Part shown: positions 22,208 through 32,569 of the stretch, one piece after another
How positions within the stretch are numbered: the stretch's first letter is position 1
Layout of the letters: every line of letters starts with the position of its first letter
NCBI RefSeq assembly: GCF_021018805.1
Contig: NW_026960613.1
Location: 1,612,001 to 1,676,000, forward strand
DNA: 64,000 nt
Reading direction: 5' to 3'
Origin: Prinia subflava
Taxonomy: Eukaryota > Chordata > Aves > Passeriformes > Cisticolidae
Notes under the pieces: model-generated
The model's database searches: none
The model's input: the letters and a program-made list of their open reading frames with translations, nothing else
What the model was told of the DNA's origin: nothing
Translations under genes and position numbers: made by a program

Positions 22208-22835
22208 TCATTGAACAATTCAAGAAATTAAAAACATACAGGGCTTTGCATAATCTTTCAGCAGGAGTGTCCCAGGCTCCCCCCTTTTGTTGTAACAGAA
22301 GACGTTTGAGAGAGCCATGGGCGTGTTCTATAATTGATTGTCCTGTGGGTGAGTGAGGTATGCCCTTTTTGTGAGTGATAGCCCATAAAGAGAAGTTTGC
22401 AACTCTACGGGAAATGTATGCGGGTCCATTATCTGTCTTAATCTGTTGCGGAATTCCTAAGGTGGCAAAGGCAGCAGTGAAATGATGGCAGGCATCTTTC
22501 CCTGTCTCTCCTGTGTGAGCTGAGGCAAACAGAGCACCTGAAAAGGTGTCAACAGAAGCATGCACAAATTTCAAGCGGCCAAATTCAGGAACGTGTGTCA
22601 CATCTGTTTGCCAAATTTGTAGGCTCTGTAGACCTCTGGGGTTGACCCCTGTGTTCACATTAGGAAGGGAGCAACGCTGACAGTCAGGGCATATAGAAAT
22701 GATATTAGAGGCTTGTGCTGGAGTTAATTCAAAAAGTCTTACCAAAGCCCCAGCATTTTGGTGAAAAAAGGAGTGACTCAGTTTAGCTTGCTCTATTTTG
22801 TTGGGCAAAACATGCTGCACTGATAAGGTTAACAA
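22208..22835 (-). pseudogene. pol: ERV-B pol, integrase (C-terminus replaced)
   Basis: Integrase inserts viral DNA into the host genome. On the minus strand the frame gives the zinc-binding HHCC start (HSFFH, then CPDC) and the core triad: Asp in TDVTHVPEF, Asp in KTDNGPAY, Glu in IIEHAHGSLK. The frame open from 22835 continues past 22208, but beyond SMTDLN it reads through the foreign RNase H fragment in the wrong frame. The C-terminal DNA-binding domain is missing. The integrase frame is shifted relative to the RNase H segment before it. Confidence 0.88.
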
Positions 22836-23191
22836 GTCTGCCTGGGCTTACCTTCAGTGAGAAAGCCCAGTAGATTGGAATGTGACCTGATATGCATCAC
22901 AAAGTAAGGAGCCATCCTTTCCTCTAACAGGGAGACCTGCAGTTTTAACCAGGAAAAAAGAATGTAATTTTTAACATTTTTCAAAACAGAATTTTCTGCT
23001 CTCTGTACAATACCTGAAACATACGCAGAGTCAGTAATTAGATTAAAAGGTGTGTTGAATTTCGAAAACACTCTGACCACGGCAGCTAATTCCACTATTT
23101 GTGGAGACCCTTCAACAACAGCAATATCAGATTGCCAAGTTCCAGTTTCAGGGTCCCTCCATACAATCACTGATTTATGGGTTTTCCCAGC
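22829..23191 (-). pseudogene. pol: ERV-B pol, RNase H part after the nested LTR
   Basis: RNase H residues VIVWRDPETGTW, the Glu in QIVELAA, and LITDSAYVSGIVQ are visible on the minus strand. It continues the pol cut at 23950, where the first Asp motif (FTDGAG) lies. The frame shifts near 22830 before integrase. Confidence 0.88.
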
Positions 23192-23944
23192 TGTGGAAAA
23201 TAGGGTTATTTAATTCATGTTCTATAAATAATTATAGACTGGAAACTGTCATATGTTGTATAAGGGTATGTGTGTCTGCTCAACCCGCACGTTTCACGGA
23301 CTTCTGTAAAGCACCTCTCCTGATCTCCCTGGTCCAGAAATAGAAGGTGAGAACACGAGGCACTGATGAGACAATGAGTACCGATCAACCTACCCCTGCC
23401 TACGTGCAGCGAAAATTACCAGGACTTACACCAGTCGAATGCTACATGCAGAAGAGTCATCACACACTTCTACGGCTCAAAGCAGGGACTTCCACTGATC
23501 AAATGCTACGTGCAGAGGACTCATCACACACTTCTACGACAGTTACATTACTCAAAGCAAGGACTAACTCTGGACATTAGCATTTGAATGGGCCAAGGGA
23601 TTCTTTCAGTAATTGAGTATAAACAAACTTAATGGCCGGTGCTTAGTGGAAACAATGGGAGAAGGGCTGCCGAGGGTGAAATTAAGGGTATTTAAGTTAA
23701 GCCTCTAGGTGAGCAAGGGGTGAACCCAGCTAGAGACACCGACTGCCAGGGTCCGTGTCTCTGGGTCACCCTTGACTCATTTTTCCCGGGAGAAATTCTG
23801 TCAAGCAAGTGTCGCTGTTTGTGGGGTTTTGTTTTGGTTTTTTTATTACTTAAAATTCTGTAATTTGATTCCAAATTTTGTGATTTGAATTTTAATAAAC
23901 CAAATTATTGAATTTGGTAATAAATTGTCCTGGCATTTATAACA
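23192..23944 (+). mobile_element. ERVL-type solo LTR nested in ERV-B RNase H, target duplication CCAGC
   Basis: 753 bp, TGTGGAAAATAGGG...TTTATAACA, with the perfect 5-bp duplication CCAGC at 23187-23191 and 23945-23949. AATAAACC near 23893 close to the end gives plus orientation, opposite to ERV-B. A 37-bp unit (AATGCTAC.TGCAG.. CATCACACACTTCTACG) is repeated with period 64 at 23438 and 23502. It inserted into pol after ERV-B and is therefore young. Confidence 0.9.
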
Positions 23945-23949
23945 CCAGC

Positions 23950-25380
23950 CCCATCTGTGAATATTGTCATAGCTTGCAAAGGAGTCTCACTTCTCTTTCG
24001 CTTGGGGATTAAAGTGAAAGACGAACTTAATAATTTGTGTTTAGGCAGATTGGTAGATATCTGCCCTGGGTAATTTGTTAAAGCAATTTGCAATTTTTCA
24101 GACATCTGTAGCAACCAATTCAAATAAAACATTGTGAGAGGTAGATAGATATGATCAAAATCTTTCCCAGCCAAAGAGGTCAGTCTTTGACGAGCCTTGA
24201 TAATCAACACGGCCATAAGTTCATCTTGCATGGAAATAGTCTTGGGCATATTGTTAGGCAAAAAGACCCATTCGATAAATAGCAGAGGGTCTGGTTTTTC
24301 TGAGTCCCACTGAAATATTAAGGCATAAGGCTGTTTGTTAGGATTCAGAATGATTAGCCACAACAGCAGTTCTGGAGCCCACCTGGCTGATTGCCTCTGA
24401 GAGATAGCATCAGCTACCTTTTGAAGCGCAATTTGTGCATCTTTGTTTAAGCATCTGGGTGATAAGAGGTTGGGCTCTCCTCCCAGGAGAGCAAACAATG
24501 GCTCTAAATCTGCATTTGAAATCCCAAGCAAGGGACAGACCCAATTTATTGTTCCCAGCAATTTTTGTGCATCATGTAAAGTTTTGATTTCAGCTGAAAT
24601 TTGCAAGGGTTGTGCAGAAATAGAATGCATGCCTATTCGCCAGCCCAAATATTTCCAGGGGCATGTCTTTTGAACCTTTTCAGAAGCATTGGTGAGGCCT
24701 GCTGAGGTAACAGCTTGGCAGACAGTCTGCACTGCTTCCTCCACTCGACCCACAGTTTCTGCAGAGATAAGAATATCATCCATATAATGATACAACAGAA
24801 CATCAGGCATTTGTTCCCATATCGGGCTCAGAGTTTTTGCCACGTACCACTGGCACAATATTGGGCTATTTTGCATTCCTTGGGGAAGTGATAGGCAATG
24901 ATATCGATTTAGTGGTGCCTGCATATTAATGCTCGGCACAGAAAAGCTAAATTTGGGTGCATCATCTGGATGCAGCGGAATGTCAAAAAAACAATCCTTT
25001 AAATCAATTACTGTTAGATGCCAATTTCTAGGAATCATAGAAGGGGAAGGGAGGCCTGGCTGTAGGGGCCCCATTCCCTCAATTACCTTGTTTATTTTCC
25101 TCAAGTCATGCAATAGCCTCCACCCCCCAGACCGCTTTTTAATTACAAACAAGAGTGAATTCCAGTGGCTATTACATGTGACTATGTGCCCCTTTTTCAA
25201 CTGTATCTGTACAAGTTCTTGTAATATGCACAGTTTTTCTAATGACATGGGCCATTGGTCTACCCAAACTGGATCAGAGGATTTCCAAGTCACTTTGGGG
25301 GTGTTGCGCGCCCCAATGACCCTTATACAAAATTTGACTGCATAAAAATTCCCCATTGAGATAGAAAATCTCTCCCCCAC
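23950..25380 (-). pseudogene. pol: ERV-B pol, reverse transcriptase and RNase H start
   Basis: Reverse transcriptase on the minus strand: WRLLHDLRKINK, VIDLKDCFFDIPLHP with the first catalytic Asp, LPQGMQNSP, the YMDD box, and WKYLGW. The connection domain follows, then the first RNase H Asp in FTDGAG at the edge of the nested LTR. The true start of pol is the frameshift at 25329-25335; the upstream bases to 25380 are out-of-frame overlap with protease. No internal stop occurs in this part, so before the LTR insertion RT may have been functional. Confidence 0.92.
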
Positions 25381-26144
25381 AAAATCAGCGGAGCAGACAA
25401 CACATAAGGCCTGACAGTTGCTACCCTCCCCTCAGGCCCTGTGATCTGTACCAGGTGTTGGCTTTGATAGCTTTGACTGTTTCCACCCACCCCTGAGAGG
25501 ACCTGGGGGACAGGCATTAATGGCCAATCATTAGGCCATTGATTTCGGGAGATAAGACTAATATCCACACCTGTGTCAATGAGTCCGGTTAGAATTAACT
25601 CTTTCCCGCTCAGAGACACTTTGCATCGGCACGTAGGACATTCAGGAGTTATACGCTGCGTCCAAAAACATTATGGTACCCCTGTTGAACCAAACCCGCC
25701 TCCCCTGTGTTTAGCTATTGGAGGTGTGGATAAGGGGGCTGCTGGGAAAAGTACAAGCTGGGCGATGTTGGTCCCTGCTGGGACCACGCAGGGGGGCTGT
25801 GGGGTCCAAGCCATTATTTTTATTTCCCCAACCGTGTCAGAATCAATAACTCCTGGTAAAACAAACAATCCTGTTACTGAGGTAGAAGATCTACCTAAAA
25901 GCAAAGCATGGTGACCTGGTAGCAAAGGTCCGTAAATTCCTGTGGGGAGACAAAACACTGAGGAATTGGTCAACGTTACTGTATCACGGGTTGAAATGTC
26001 CAGTCCGGCACTCCCTGGGGTTGCTGGATGTAGGTCGAAGATGGTCAGGCAGGCAGGGCCTGCGGTGGCTGGAAGCTGAAGGTTGGTTCCGGTTGCGACA
26101 GCTGCTGGGTTGGCTGTGGGACTTGTGTCTTCACGCATTGCCAT
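25323..26144 (-). pseudogene. pro: ERV-B dUTPase-protease (pro frame, one stop)
   Basis: Minus-strand frame with dUTPase then aspartic protease. dUTPase motifs: GSAGLDIS, PGVIDSDTVGEIKIM (the Tyr seen in ERV-A is not at its usual place here), and RGGGFGSTG. A TAA at 25668-25670 separates dUTPase from protease in the same frame. The protease has LIDTGVDISLIS with the catalytic Asp-Thr-Gly and LWGRDFLSQWG. It overlaps gag (stop at 26045) in the -1 frame and pol at its end. Same domain order as ERV-A. Confidence 0.9.
25329..25335 (-). promoter_or_regulatory. ERV-B pro-pol frameshift heptamer A AAT TTT
   Basis: On the minus strand the pro codons read TCA AAT TTT GTA TAA. A AAT TTT fits the X XXY YYZ rule for -1 slippage, two codons before the pro stop (25323-25325), and the shifted frame is pol (KFCIRV). 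Confidence 0.75.
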
Positions 26145-27060
26145 CCCGCTCTGTGAGATGAGTTTCCTTGCAAAGGCTGGCCATTTTGGTGAAATTTAGA
26201 GCAACAGGAATTAGCAAAGTGAGGACCTTTCTGGCAGCGAGGGCACATGTTCAGTGTTCTCGGGTTTTGTGCCTTTCCACAGTCTTTTTTAATGTGCCCG
26301 GGCTCCCCACAGCTGAAACAAACCGACTGCTTTTTGGGTATTATCTTTAAAGCGGCAAAAGCATCAGCTATGCCTTGTCCCACAGCTTGATAGGTCACTG
26401 CTGTAGTGTGCTGCAATGTCCCCAGGTCGTTGCAGGCTTCTATCATTTGAAGCAGTGTGGGCTCAGGTTCTGGGGGCAGGGCTTTCACGAGGCGTTTACA
26501 GTCATCGTTAGCATTTTCAATAGCCAGTTTGAGGAGCACAACTTCCCTGGCTTGATCATTATCAATCTGTCTCTCCAGTGCTTGTTTCAATTTGTCCAAA
26601 AACTGCATATAGGGTTCTTGGGGAGCCTCTTTAATATTTATGAAGGACTGTTGTGGGGTTTTTGCATCAGGGACTTTAAGAAATGCAAAAGTAGCTGCCT
26701 CCGTGATCCCTTCCAGGGCTTCTTTCGGCAAGGCAGCCTGGACATTAGGATCGGTATGGGCTCCCTCCCCCGCTAAGTGGTCAATAGTTAAGGCAACCAG
26801 GGCTTGGTTTGCTTGCCCTGCATATGTTACAATTGAGTTCTCCAGTCTCCTTTTCCATTGTGCCATGAACATCGCGTATTGCGTTGGGGTGAGCAAAAGG
26901 TTTGCTAAGGATTTAACATCATGAGGGGTCATGAGGTGAGTAGTGAAAGTTGCTCTTAACAAATTACTGAAGTAAGGGGACCCCAGACCATATTCTGCTG
27001 CAGTACGGCGCAGTTCCTTGATTTCTGAGTGACTCAAGGGCTCCCATGGTGGATTCCCCC
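26045..27060 (-). pseudogene. gag: ERV-B gag, capsid and nucleocapsid
   Basis: Open minus-strand frame of about 330 codons. The capsid contains the major homology region (IKEAPQEPYMQFLDKLKQAL). Nucleocapsid has two zinc knuckles, CFSCGEPGHIKKDC and CPRCQKGPHFANSC, both with complete CX2CX4HX4C spacing, followed by a Gln/Pro-rich tail. It joins the upstream gag only through a frame change in the C-run at 27055-27064. Confidence 0.9.
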
Positions 27061-27719
27061 CCCCTCGGGCCGAGTTGCACAGGGGCTACAAATATTTCTG
27101 CTGCAGTATCAAAGTCTCTGTCCTTAAGGGCTTTCTTTTTTATCTGTAACCAATTGTTATGCATATTTGAAGGGAGTAATTCCAGATCTTTTTTGGGGCC
27201 GGGATCAAAAGACTCTCCGTCACTGCTAAAGTCAGAGTCCTCATAAGCGGTTAGTGTTTGGCGGCTCTGGGGTCGCTGGTGGGATACCGGCAGGGGTGCA
27301 GCTGGAGGCTGGGCTTTATCTTTGGCATTCATCGGGGAGGGGGTGCGGACGGGGGACGGGGAGCAGGACCTGGGCAGGTTTCAGTCTAGCATGGCCTCCG
27401 GCACCGTCTCCGCAGTGGTATCGCAGGCTGCCTCGCTCCCCCCCTCTTTTTTAATCGCTTCCATGACCGCCCTCCATGCAGGAAGCAGGCGTAGCTCTGG
27501 CTCGTGGCCAGGCAGCATAGCCAGGTCGTAGAGCTTTACGCCGACCTTGTCCCAGTAGCGGAGAGTAAAAACAGAGGAAGGGGTGGTATCGGGGAACATG
27601 CGTGACACCCATCATAGGAGCGACTTAAGGTCCTGCTTAAGGATGTGGGATCCATGCTTGCTCAGCAAGCGTTGCATGGTTTTGTTAACGTCTCTCTCGT
27701 TGGACACGTCCTGTCCCAT
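27061..27719 (-). pseudogene. gag: ERV-B gag, matrix and spacer part (two stops)
   Basis: The ATG at 27719 gives MGQDVSNERD, with Gly at position 2 as needed for myristoylation and membrane targeting. In-frame TGA codons lie at codon 36 (about 27612) and at 27381-27383. The frame then continues through a Pro/Ser-rich, acidic spacer (DSDFSSDGESFDPG) to about 27060, where a run of G on the coding strand shifts it against the capsid frame. Confidence 0.85.
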
Positions 27720-27839
27720 ACCTTGAGTTCCCCTGGCTCACCTGGCATACAGATGATTGCAGGCCCAAACACGGTTCTTTCACCGTCACGATCAGTTCCA
27801 GGGTAGTCGCTAATTGCCAGCAGATTGCCGGTTCTTCTC

Positions 27840-27857
27840 CGGTCACACGGAGCACCA
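27840..27857 (-). promoter_or_regulatory. ERV-B candidate primer binding site
   Basis: On the minus strand, two bases after the 5' LTR comes TGGTGCTCCGTGTGACCG. It begins TGG as primer sites must, but I do not recognise the tRNA. Confidence 0.55.
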
Positions 27858-27859
27858 AT

Positions 27860-28185
27860 TATTGACGATTGATGAGAGATGGGAAGACTGATTCGGTGAT
27901 CAGAATTCGATTTTACTCAAGTTTCCCAAAAGCTTATATACTATTTCAAACAGGTTAATAATTTCTACTACAATAATCAGGTTAAAAATCACACAGAAAA
28001 CTCATGCATTTTACAACAATTCTTTGCTTGCAGAAGTTGATTGAATCTTCTCTCTTCCCGTAAGCAGGTTTAATCCCATCTCCTGTAATTTTCACAGTTC
28101 TGTTTGTTCCTGCCATGGCATCTTGGTTATCAAACTAGCTTTGCTAATCAAGTCTGTTTGACTCTCTGTCTTGTGTATTCCCATA
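27860..28185 (-). repeat. ERV-B 5' LTR
   Basis: 326 bp, window orientation TATTGACGATTG...TTCCCATA. Followed by ACAAAC. Differs from the 3' LTR at bases 5, 6, 10, about 22 and about 36 only. Confidence 0.93.
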
Positions 28186-28191
28186 ACAAAC

Positions 28192-28518
28192 TCCTGTGCA
28201 GGTCTGGGGAATGTTTGCAGAGGCACAAGACCCTGACTTTTAAAAACACAAATTGATTGACTGATTTTCTGTCAGAAGTGGAAGGCCCATGTGGAAAAGA
28301 CCTCACAAATGGAAAGGCTGGAAGTGGAGAATGTGTTATGAAAATATCTGTCATGTAAACCAGAACTGATACTTTATGCCCATGATCAAAAACACAGAAG
28401 TAGAGCAGGGCTATATTTTCTAGGTAATCACATATGTGCAGGTAACAAGGGTGTCTCAGACTACATTTTTGCCATGAAGTCAGTACTGGAAATCCCTCGG
28501 GATGAAGGACAAGGTGTA
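28192..28518. other. No gene recognised
   Basis: Short non-coding stretch between ERV-B and an LTR fragment; nothing recognisable. Confidence 0.5.
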
Positions 28519-28789
28519 TGTATTAGATTTATGTGTCAAGGTTTTGGCAACAGCAGGGCTGCAAAGCGGCTTCTGTGAGAAGAGATCAGGCATTGCCGTG
28601 TTGGACAGAGCCAGTTCTGACCAGCTCCAAGTCAGACCAAAGCTGAGCCAATGAGTGACACTGGTGACACCTCTGTGATAACATATTTAAGAAGGGGTAA
28701 AAAAAATGCTTTGCAACAGCTGTGATAGAGACGAGTGAGAAAAATGTGAGAGAAACAACCCTGCAGATACCAAGGACAGTGAGGACTTA
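28519..28789. mobile_element. LTR fragment, TGTGGTGGGTTT family, reverse orientation
   Basis: Starts TGTATTAGATTTATGTG and is the reverse complement of the end of the LTR at 20474-20857 (for instance TAACATATTTAAGAAGGGG against its CCCCTTCTTAAATATG-type block). Truncated at about 28789 where CR1 begins. Confidence 0.75.
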
Positions 28790-28796
28790 CCTTTCT

Positions 28797-29939
28797 CAGA
28801 GAGGGAGAAGAGTCTTTTGGGAACTAGCGGGGCTCATTGGCAGAGCTTTAAACTAGATGTGATAGAGAAGAGGGACAATATCAGGCTTGTCCCTGGCAAG
28901 CTGTGGAATGAGATGCAAAGGTTAGAAGGACAGGGTGCAAGCGAGGGCCCTCTGCCTGTGACTCTGAAATGTGTTGGCCACACTGGAACACACTTGCAGT
29001 TTTAGAGATGAGACAGGGACTCATCAGGTAACGGAGGCCAACAGGGAAACACCAGGGAAATATCTCAAAGGAATGAAAGGATGTTCCTCTAGGAAGGTGA
29101 CACACCCGACAGCCCAGCGGAGGTGCCTTTACACCAATGCATGTGGCATGGACAACAAACAGGAGGAGTTGGAAGCCACTGTGCTGCTAGAAAGCTATGG
29201 CCATGAGCAGGTGAAAAGCCTGTGGGTAAGAATCAGAGACTGAGGCAACAAAGGGAGCCTTGTGGTTGGTGTCTACTAAAGGGTGCCTGACCAAGAGGAA
29301 CCTACTGATGAAGCCATCTTGCTCCAGCTGCAGGAGGCATCATGGTCACAGGCTCTTGTCCTGCCAGGGGACTTCAACCACCCTGACATCTGCTGGGTAA
29401 GCAGCTCGGTGAGTTGTAGGAGATCCAGGAGACTCCTGGAATGCATGCAGGATAACTTCTTGAGCCAGATAATAGACAGCCCTACTAGAGGGGATGAGAT
29501 ACTGGATCTGATGGTCACCAACATAAGCAAACTACTAGGGGACGTGAAGACTGGAGGCAGCCCAGGCTGCAGTGATCGTGCACCACTGGAGTTTGCAGTC
29601 CTGAGGGACAAGGGTCAGGTAAGGAGGAAAGTTAGGCCCCTGAACTTTAGGAAAGCAAACTTTCAGCTCTTCAAGGAGATAGTCAATAGGATGGCTGGGA
29701 CAGTGCCCTCCAGGACAAGGGAATGAGGTGGCAGATCTTTCACGAAGATTTCCATAGAGCGCCACAGCTTGCGATCCCCAGGAGCAAGAAATTGGGCAAT
29801 GAAGGCAAGAGACCAGCATGGCTGAGTAGGGAACTGCTGGTCAAACTAAAGAGAAAGAAACAAATGCACAGGCAGTGGAAACAAGGAGAAGTGACCTGGG
29901 AAGAGTATAGAGATGAAGTTGGATTATGCAGGGATGGGG
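28797..29939 (+). repeat. CR1 LINE, ORF2 endonuclease to linker
   Basis: Plus-strand CR1 ORF2. Endonuclease start motifs (LYTNACGMDNKQEELEA, near 29130) and end motifs (GDFNHPDICW near 29369; DEILDLMVTN near 29497; GCSDRAPLEF near 29568) are seen, with the middle of the endonuclease deleted between about 29205 and 29210. The linker (RPAWLSRELLVKLKRKKQMH near 29811) continues to 29939. Stops and frame changes make it dead. Confidence 0.9.
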
Positions 29940-31321
29940 TGTCATGGGTTTCCACTGGCTAGATGTTGATGCACCCATGAGTGTATGTTTTTCCTAATGA
30001 GCTACTGGGAGATGTGGTCAAGAACAGAGCAGAGCAGGCCTAAAACTTGAAAACAGAGAACAAAACTTTATTACATTACATAGGAACAGAAATAGAAAGG
30101 AAAACTCTAAACACACACACAAACAGAAATGAAACTTTCCCAGAACATTTCTTCTCTTCCCCCAGTTTCTACCCCCTACACATTATCCTCCATAGACCAA
30201 AACCTTGGGTTTTAAATCAAACAATCACCACTCAAAAAAACTAATCTTCAATTCAGCAAGGGAGAGAGGAGTCTCTCTCGCACCACAGACTGCTCTTCAG
30301 AAAACACGGGTCCACCCCTTATGTGTTTCCATGTCACCTGTAGCACCACCCGGAGAAAGTTGCTGTGGTGACACTCTCTTTTCCATGTCTAGTGCTCTCA
30401 CCACTGTCCATGGGCTAAAGCTGCATATAGGGCTCTTTTAAAGATGCTTGCATGCCAAGCTCTCCCCATCTTTCCCCTGGGGCCGAGGGTTCCAAGAGCA
30501 GGTCTCCCCTGAGGGCAGAGGGCGCCACCACACCCTCCCCCTCTCTTCTCTGCTCGCTCTACTCTTAAAGTGCCAATCACTGTAGCAAAAGCAGAGGCAG
30601 CTGCATCCACCCAAATGCAGTTTATGTTCAAAAGAGACTTGAGTTTAGTCTATGGCTAACATTATGCAAGAAAAGTCCAGCTCAGAAAGCCACTCCTCTT
30701 ATTCTTTGCCCATCCAGGGTTCTTTTCATCTTCTAATTTTATCATCTCGGTCCTAGGCTGTTTCTCTTTCTCTTCTGAAACTACTAGCCATGAGAAGCAA
30801 TGTCTGGGAAAAAGTTTCCTTCTGCCAAGAAAAGGTTAACAGTTCTTGCCTCCCTGCAAGGGTGCAGGCTCAGGCACTCCCAGACTTGGCAACTCTCACA
30901 TGCGGCTGGGCATCTTCTCCCGGAGGGGACGGGGCGGGGGGGGACACACAGAAGGCACCTCCACAGTTTTCCACCCCTCCATCCTGGATGGGGTCAGCTC
31001 AACTCCAGTCCTGTCTATTCTCTTCCCCCCCCCGGGGCCCCAGCTTACTTCAGCTCGGCCACGTGGTTCTTCTCAGCCCGGCCACGTGGCTCCCCTCCCC
31101 CACTCAGCTTAAAGCTGAGCAGGAGAGAGGAGATGTTTCTCTGCTGAAACCGGAACCCAAAAGAGGCAGAGCTTCTGAGAGTCCTTGCTTTTAACCCCTT
31201 GTGTCCTCAGAGGCGTGTCCAACACCTCAGTGGCCACTGAAAATGCCAACATTGAAACCTGACTATTGATTGGTTTGCCCACAACTCCCTGAAAAATTCA
31301 CTTCCCCCTCAAACAGAGACA
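29940..31321. mobile_element. ERVL-type solo LTR, 1.38 kb, nested in CR1
   Basis: Starts TGTCATGGGTTTCCACTGG and ends CAAACAGAGACA. CR1 reads up to GGGATGGGG before it and resumes with GTAAGGAAAGAC after it. I see no exact target duplication. Contains GC-rich blocks and a run of C at 31027-31035. No internal sequence is attached. Confidence 0.8.
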
Positions 31322-32274
31322 GTAAGGAAAGACAGCGTGAATTTGGAAATTAATCAGGCAAGGGACACAAAGAATAACAGGCTTCTACAGGTATGTCAGC
31401 CAGAAAAGGAAGGTCAAAGAAGGCATATCCCACCCCCCCCCTCCCCCCCCTATAAACAACACCGGTAAACTGGAAACAACAGATGAGGAAATGGCTGAGG
31501 TACTCAATAGCTTTTTTTGCCTCAGTCTTTAGTGGTAACCTCTCTTCCCACACCTCTCAAGTGGACGGACAGCAGGATGGGGACTGGGGAATCAAAGTCC
31601 CTCCCACTGTAAGTGAAGATCTAGTTTATGACCACCTGAAGAACCTGAATGTACATAAGTCTATGGGACACGATGAGATGCATTCCAGAGTCCTGAAGGA
31701 ATTGGCTGATGTAGTTGCCAAGCCACTCTCCATGACAGTTGAAAAGTCATAGCAGTCAGGAGAAGTCCCAGGTGACTGGAAAAGAGGAAACATTGTACTC
31801 ATCTTTTAAAAAGTTAGAAAGGAGGACCCTGGGAACTACTGACCTGTAAGCGTCACCTCTGTGCCTGGGAAGATCATGGAACAGATCCTCCTAGAAGCTC
31901 TGCTGAGGCTCATGGAGGACAGGGAGGTGATTCGGGACAACCAGCACAGCTTCACTAAGGGCAAAACCTGCCTCACCAACCTTTAGCCTTCTATGATGGG
32001 GTGACTATATCAGCGGACAAGGGAAGGGCTACAGATGTCATTTATCTGGACCTCTGTATAGCCTTTGACAGGGTCCCCCACAACATCCTTCTCTCCAATT
32101 TGAGAGGGATGGATTCAATGGGTAGACTGTCAGATAGATAAGGAATTGGTGTGACGGTTGCATCCAGAGGGTAGTGCTCAACAGCTCAGAGTCCCGATGG
32201 ACATCATTGACAAGTGGTGTCCCTCAGGGATCTGTATTGGGACCAGTGCTATTTAATATCATCATTTGTAGCAA
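31322..32274 (+). repeat. CR1 LINE, linker and first half of reverse transcriptase
   Basis: Resumes the CR1 of 28797-29939. Visible blocks: YVSQKRK near 31390, [13 protein letters not shown] near 31490, [17 protein letters not shown] near 31660, and the CR1 palm blocks up to [11 protein letters not shown] near 32240. Frame changes occur at the C-runs 31430-31448 and elsewhere. Confidence 0.9.
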
Positions 32275-32569
32275 TGTACAGCTGGTCTTCAGCTGGACAA
32301 AATGAATCTGATCATAACAGATCAAATTCGGCTGACCTGGCTTGTTCTAGAAGTCCCTAGGGGAACAAAGACCTCAGTCAATCCCATCCAAGCCCTGGAT
32401 GCGGACACATCACTGGCCAGAAATCTGGGGAGTGCAGAGATTCCCAACCAATCAGCTTCAACCCTGGGAAATTCAAAGTTGCTATAAAAGGAAGCTTGGG
32501 ACAATAAATCATGCTGTTTGTCTCATGATCAAGAGGACTCAAGTCACGATTTCTGTCTCCCTACCTACA
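32275..32569 (+). mobile_element. Short solo LTR nested in CR1 reverse transcriptase
   Basis: 295 bp, TGTACAGCTGGTC...CTACCTACA, with GCTATAAAAGGAAGC near 32482 and ACAATAAATC near 32500, so a promoter and poly(A) signal in plus order. CR1 is interrupted inside the FNI...FADD region and resumes at about 32570. No clear target duplication. Confidence 0.75.

Larger units (their letters stand above)
21362..28185 (-). mobile_element. Provirus ERV-B: betaretrovirus-like, LTRs ending TA...TA
   Basis: Two 326-bp LTRs (27860-28185 is 5', 21362-21687 is 3'), flanked by the perfect six-base duplication ACAAAC (21356-21361, 28186-28191). Inside, on the minus strand: primer site, gag, dUTPase-protease, pol and a short piece of env. 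The LTRs differ at 5 bases, all within the first 40 bases in window order. Pol is split by an ERVL-type solo LTR at 23192-23944. Between integrase and the last part of env lies a misplaced second RNase H fragment, so the 3' third was rearranged before or during integration. Close in layout to ERV-A. Confidence 0.93.
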
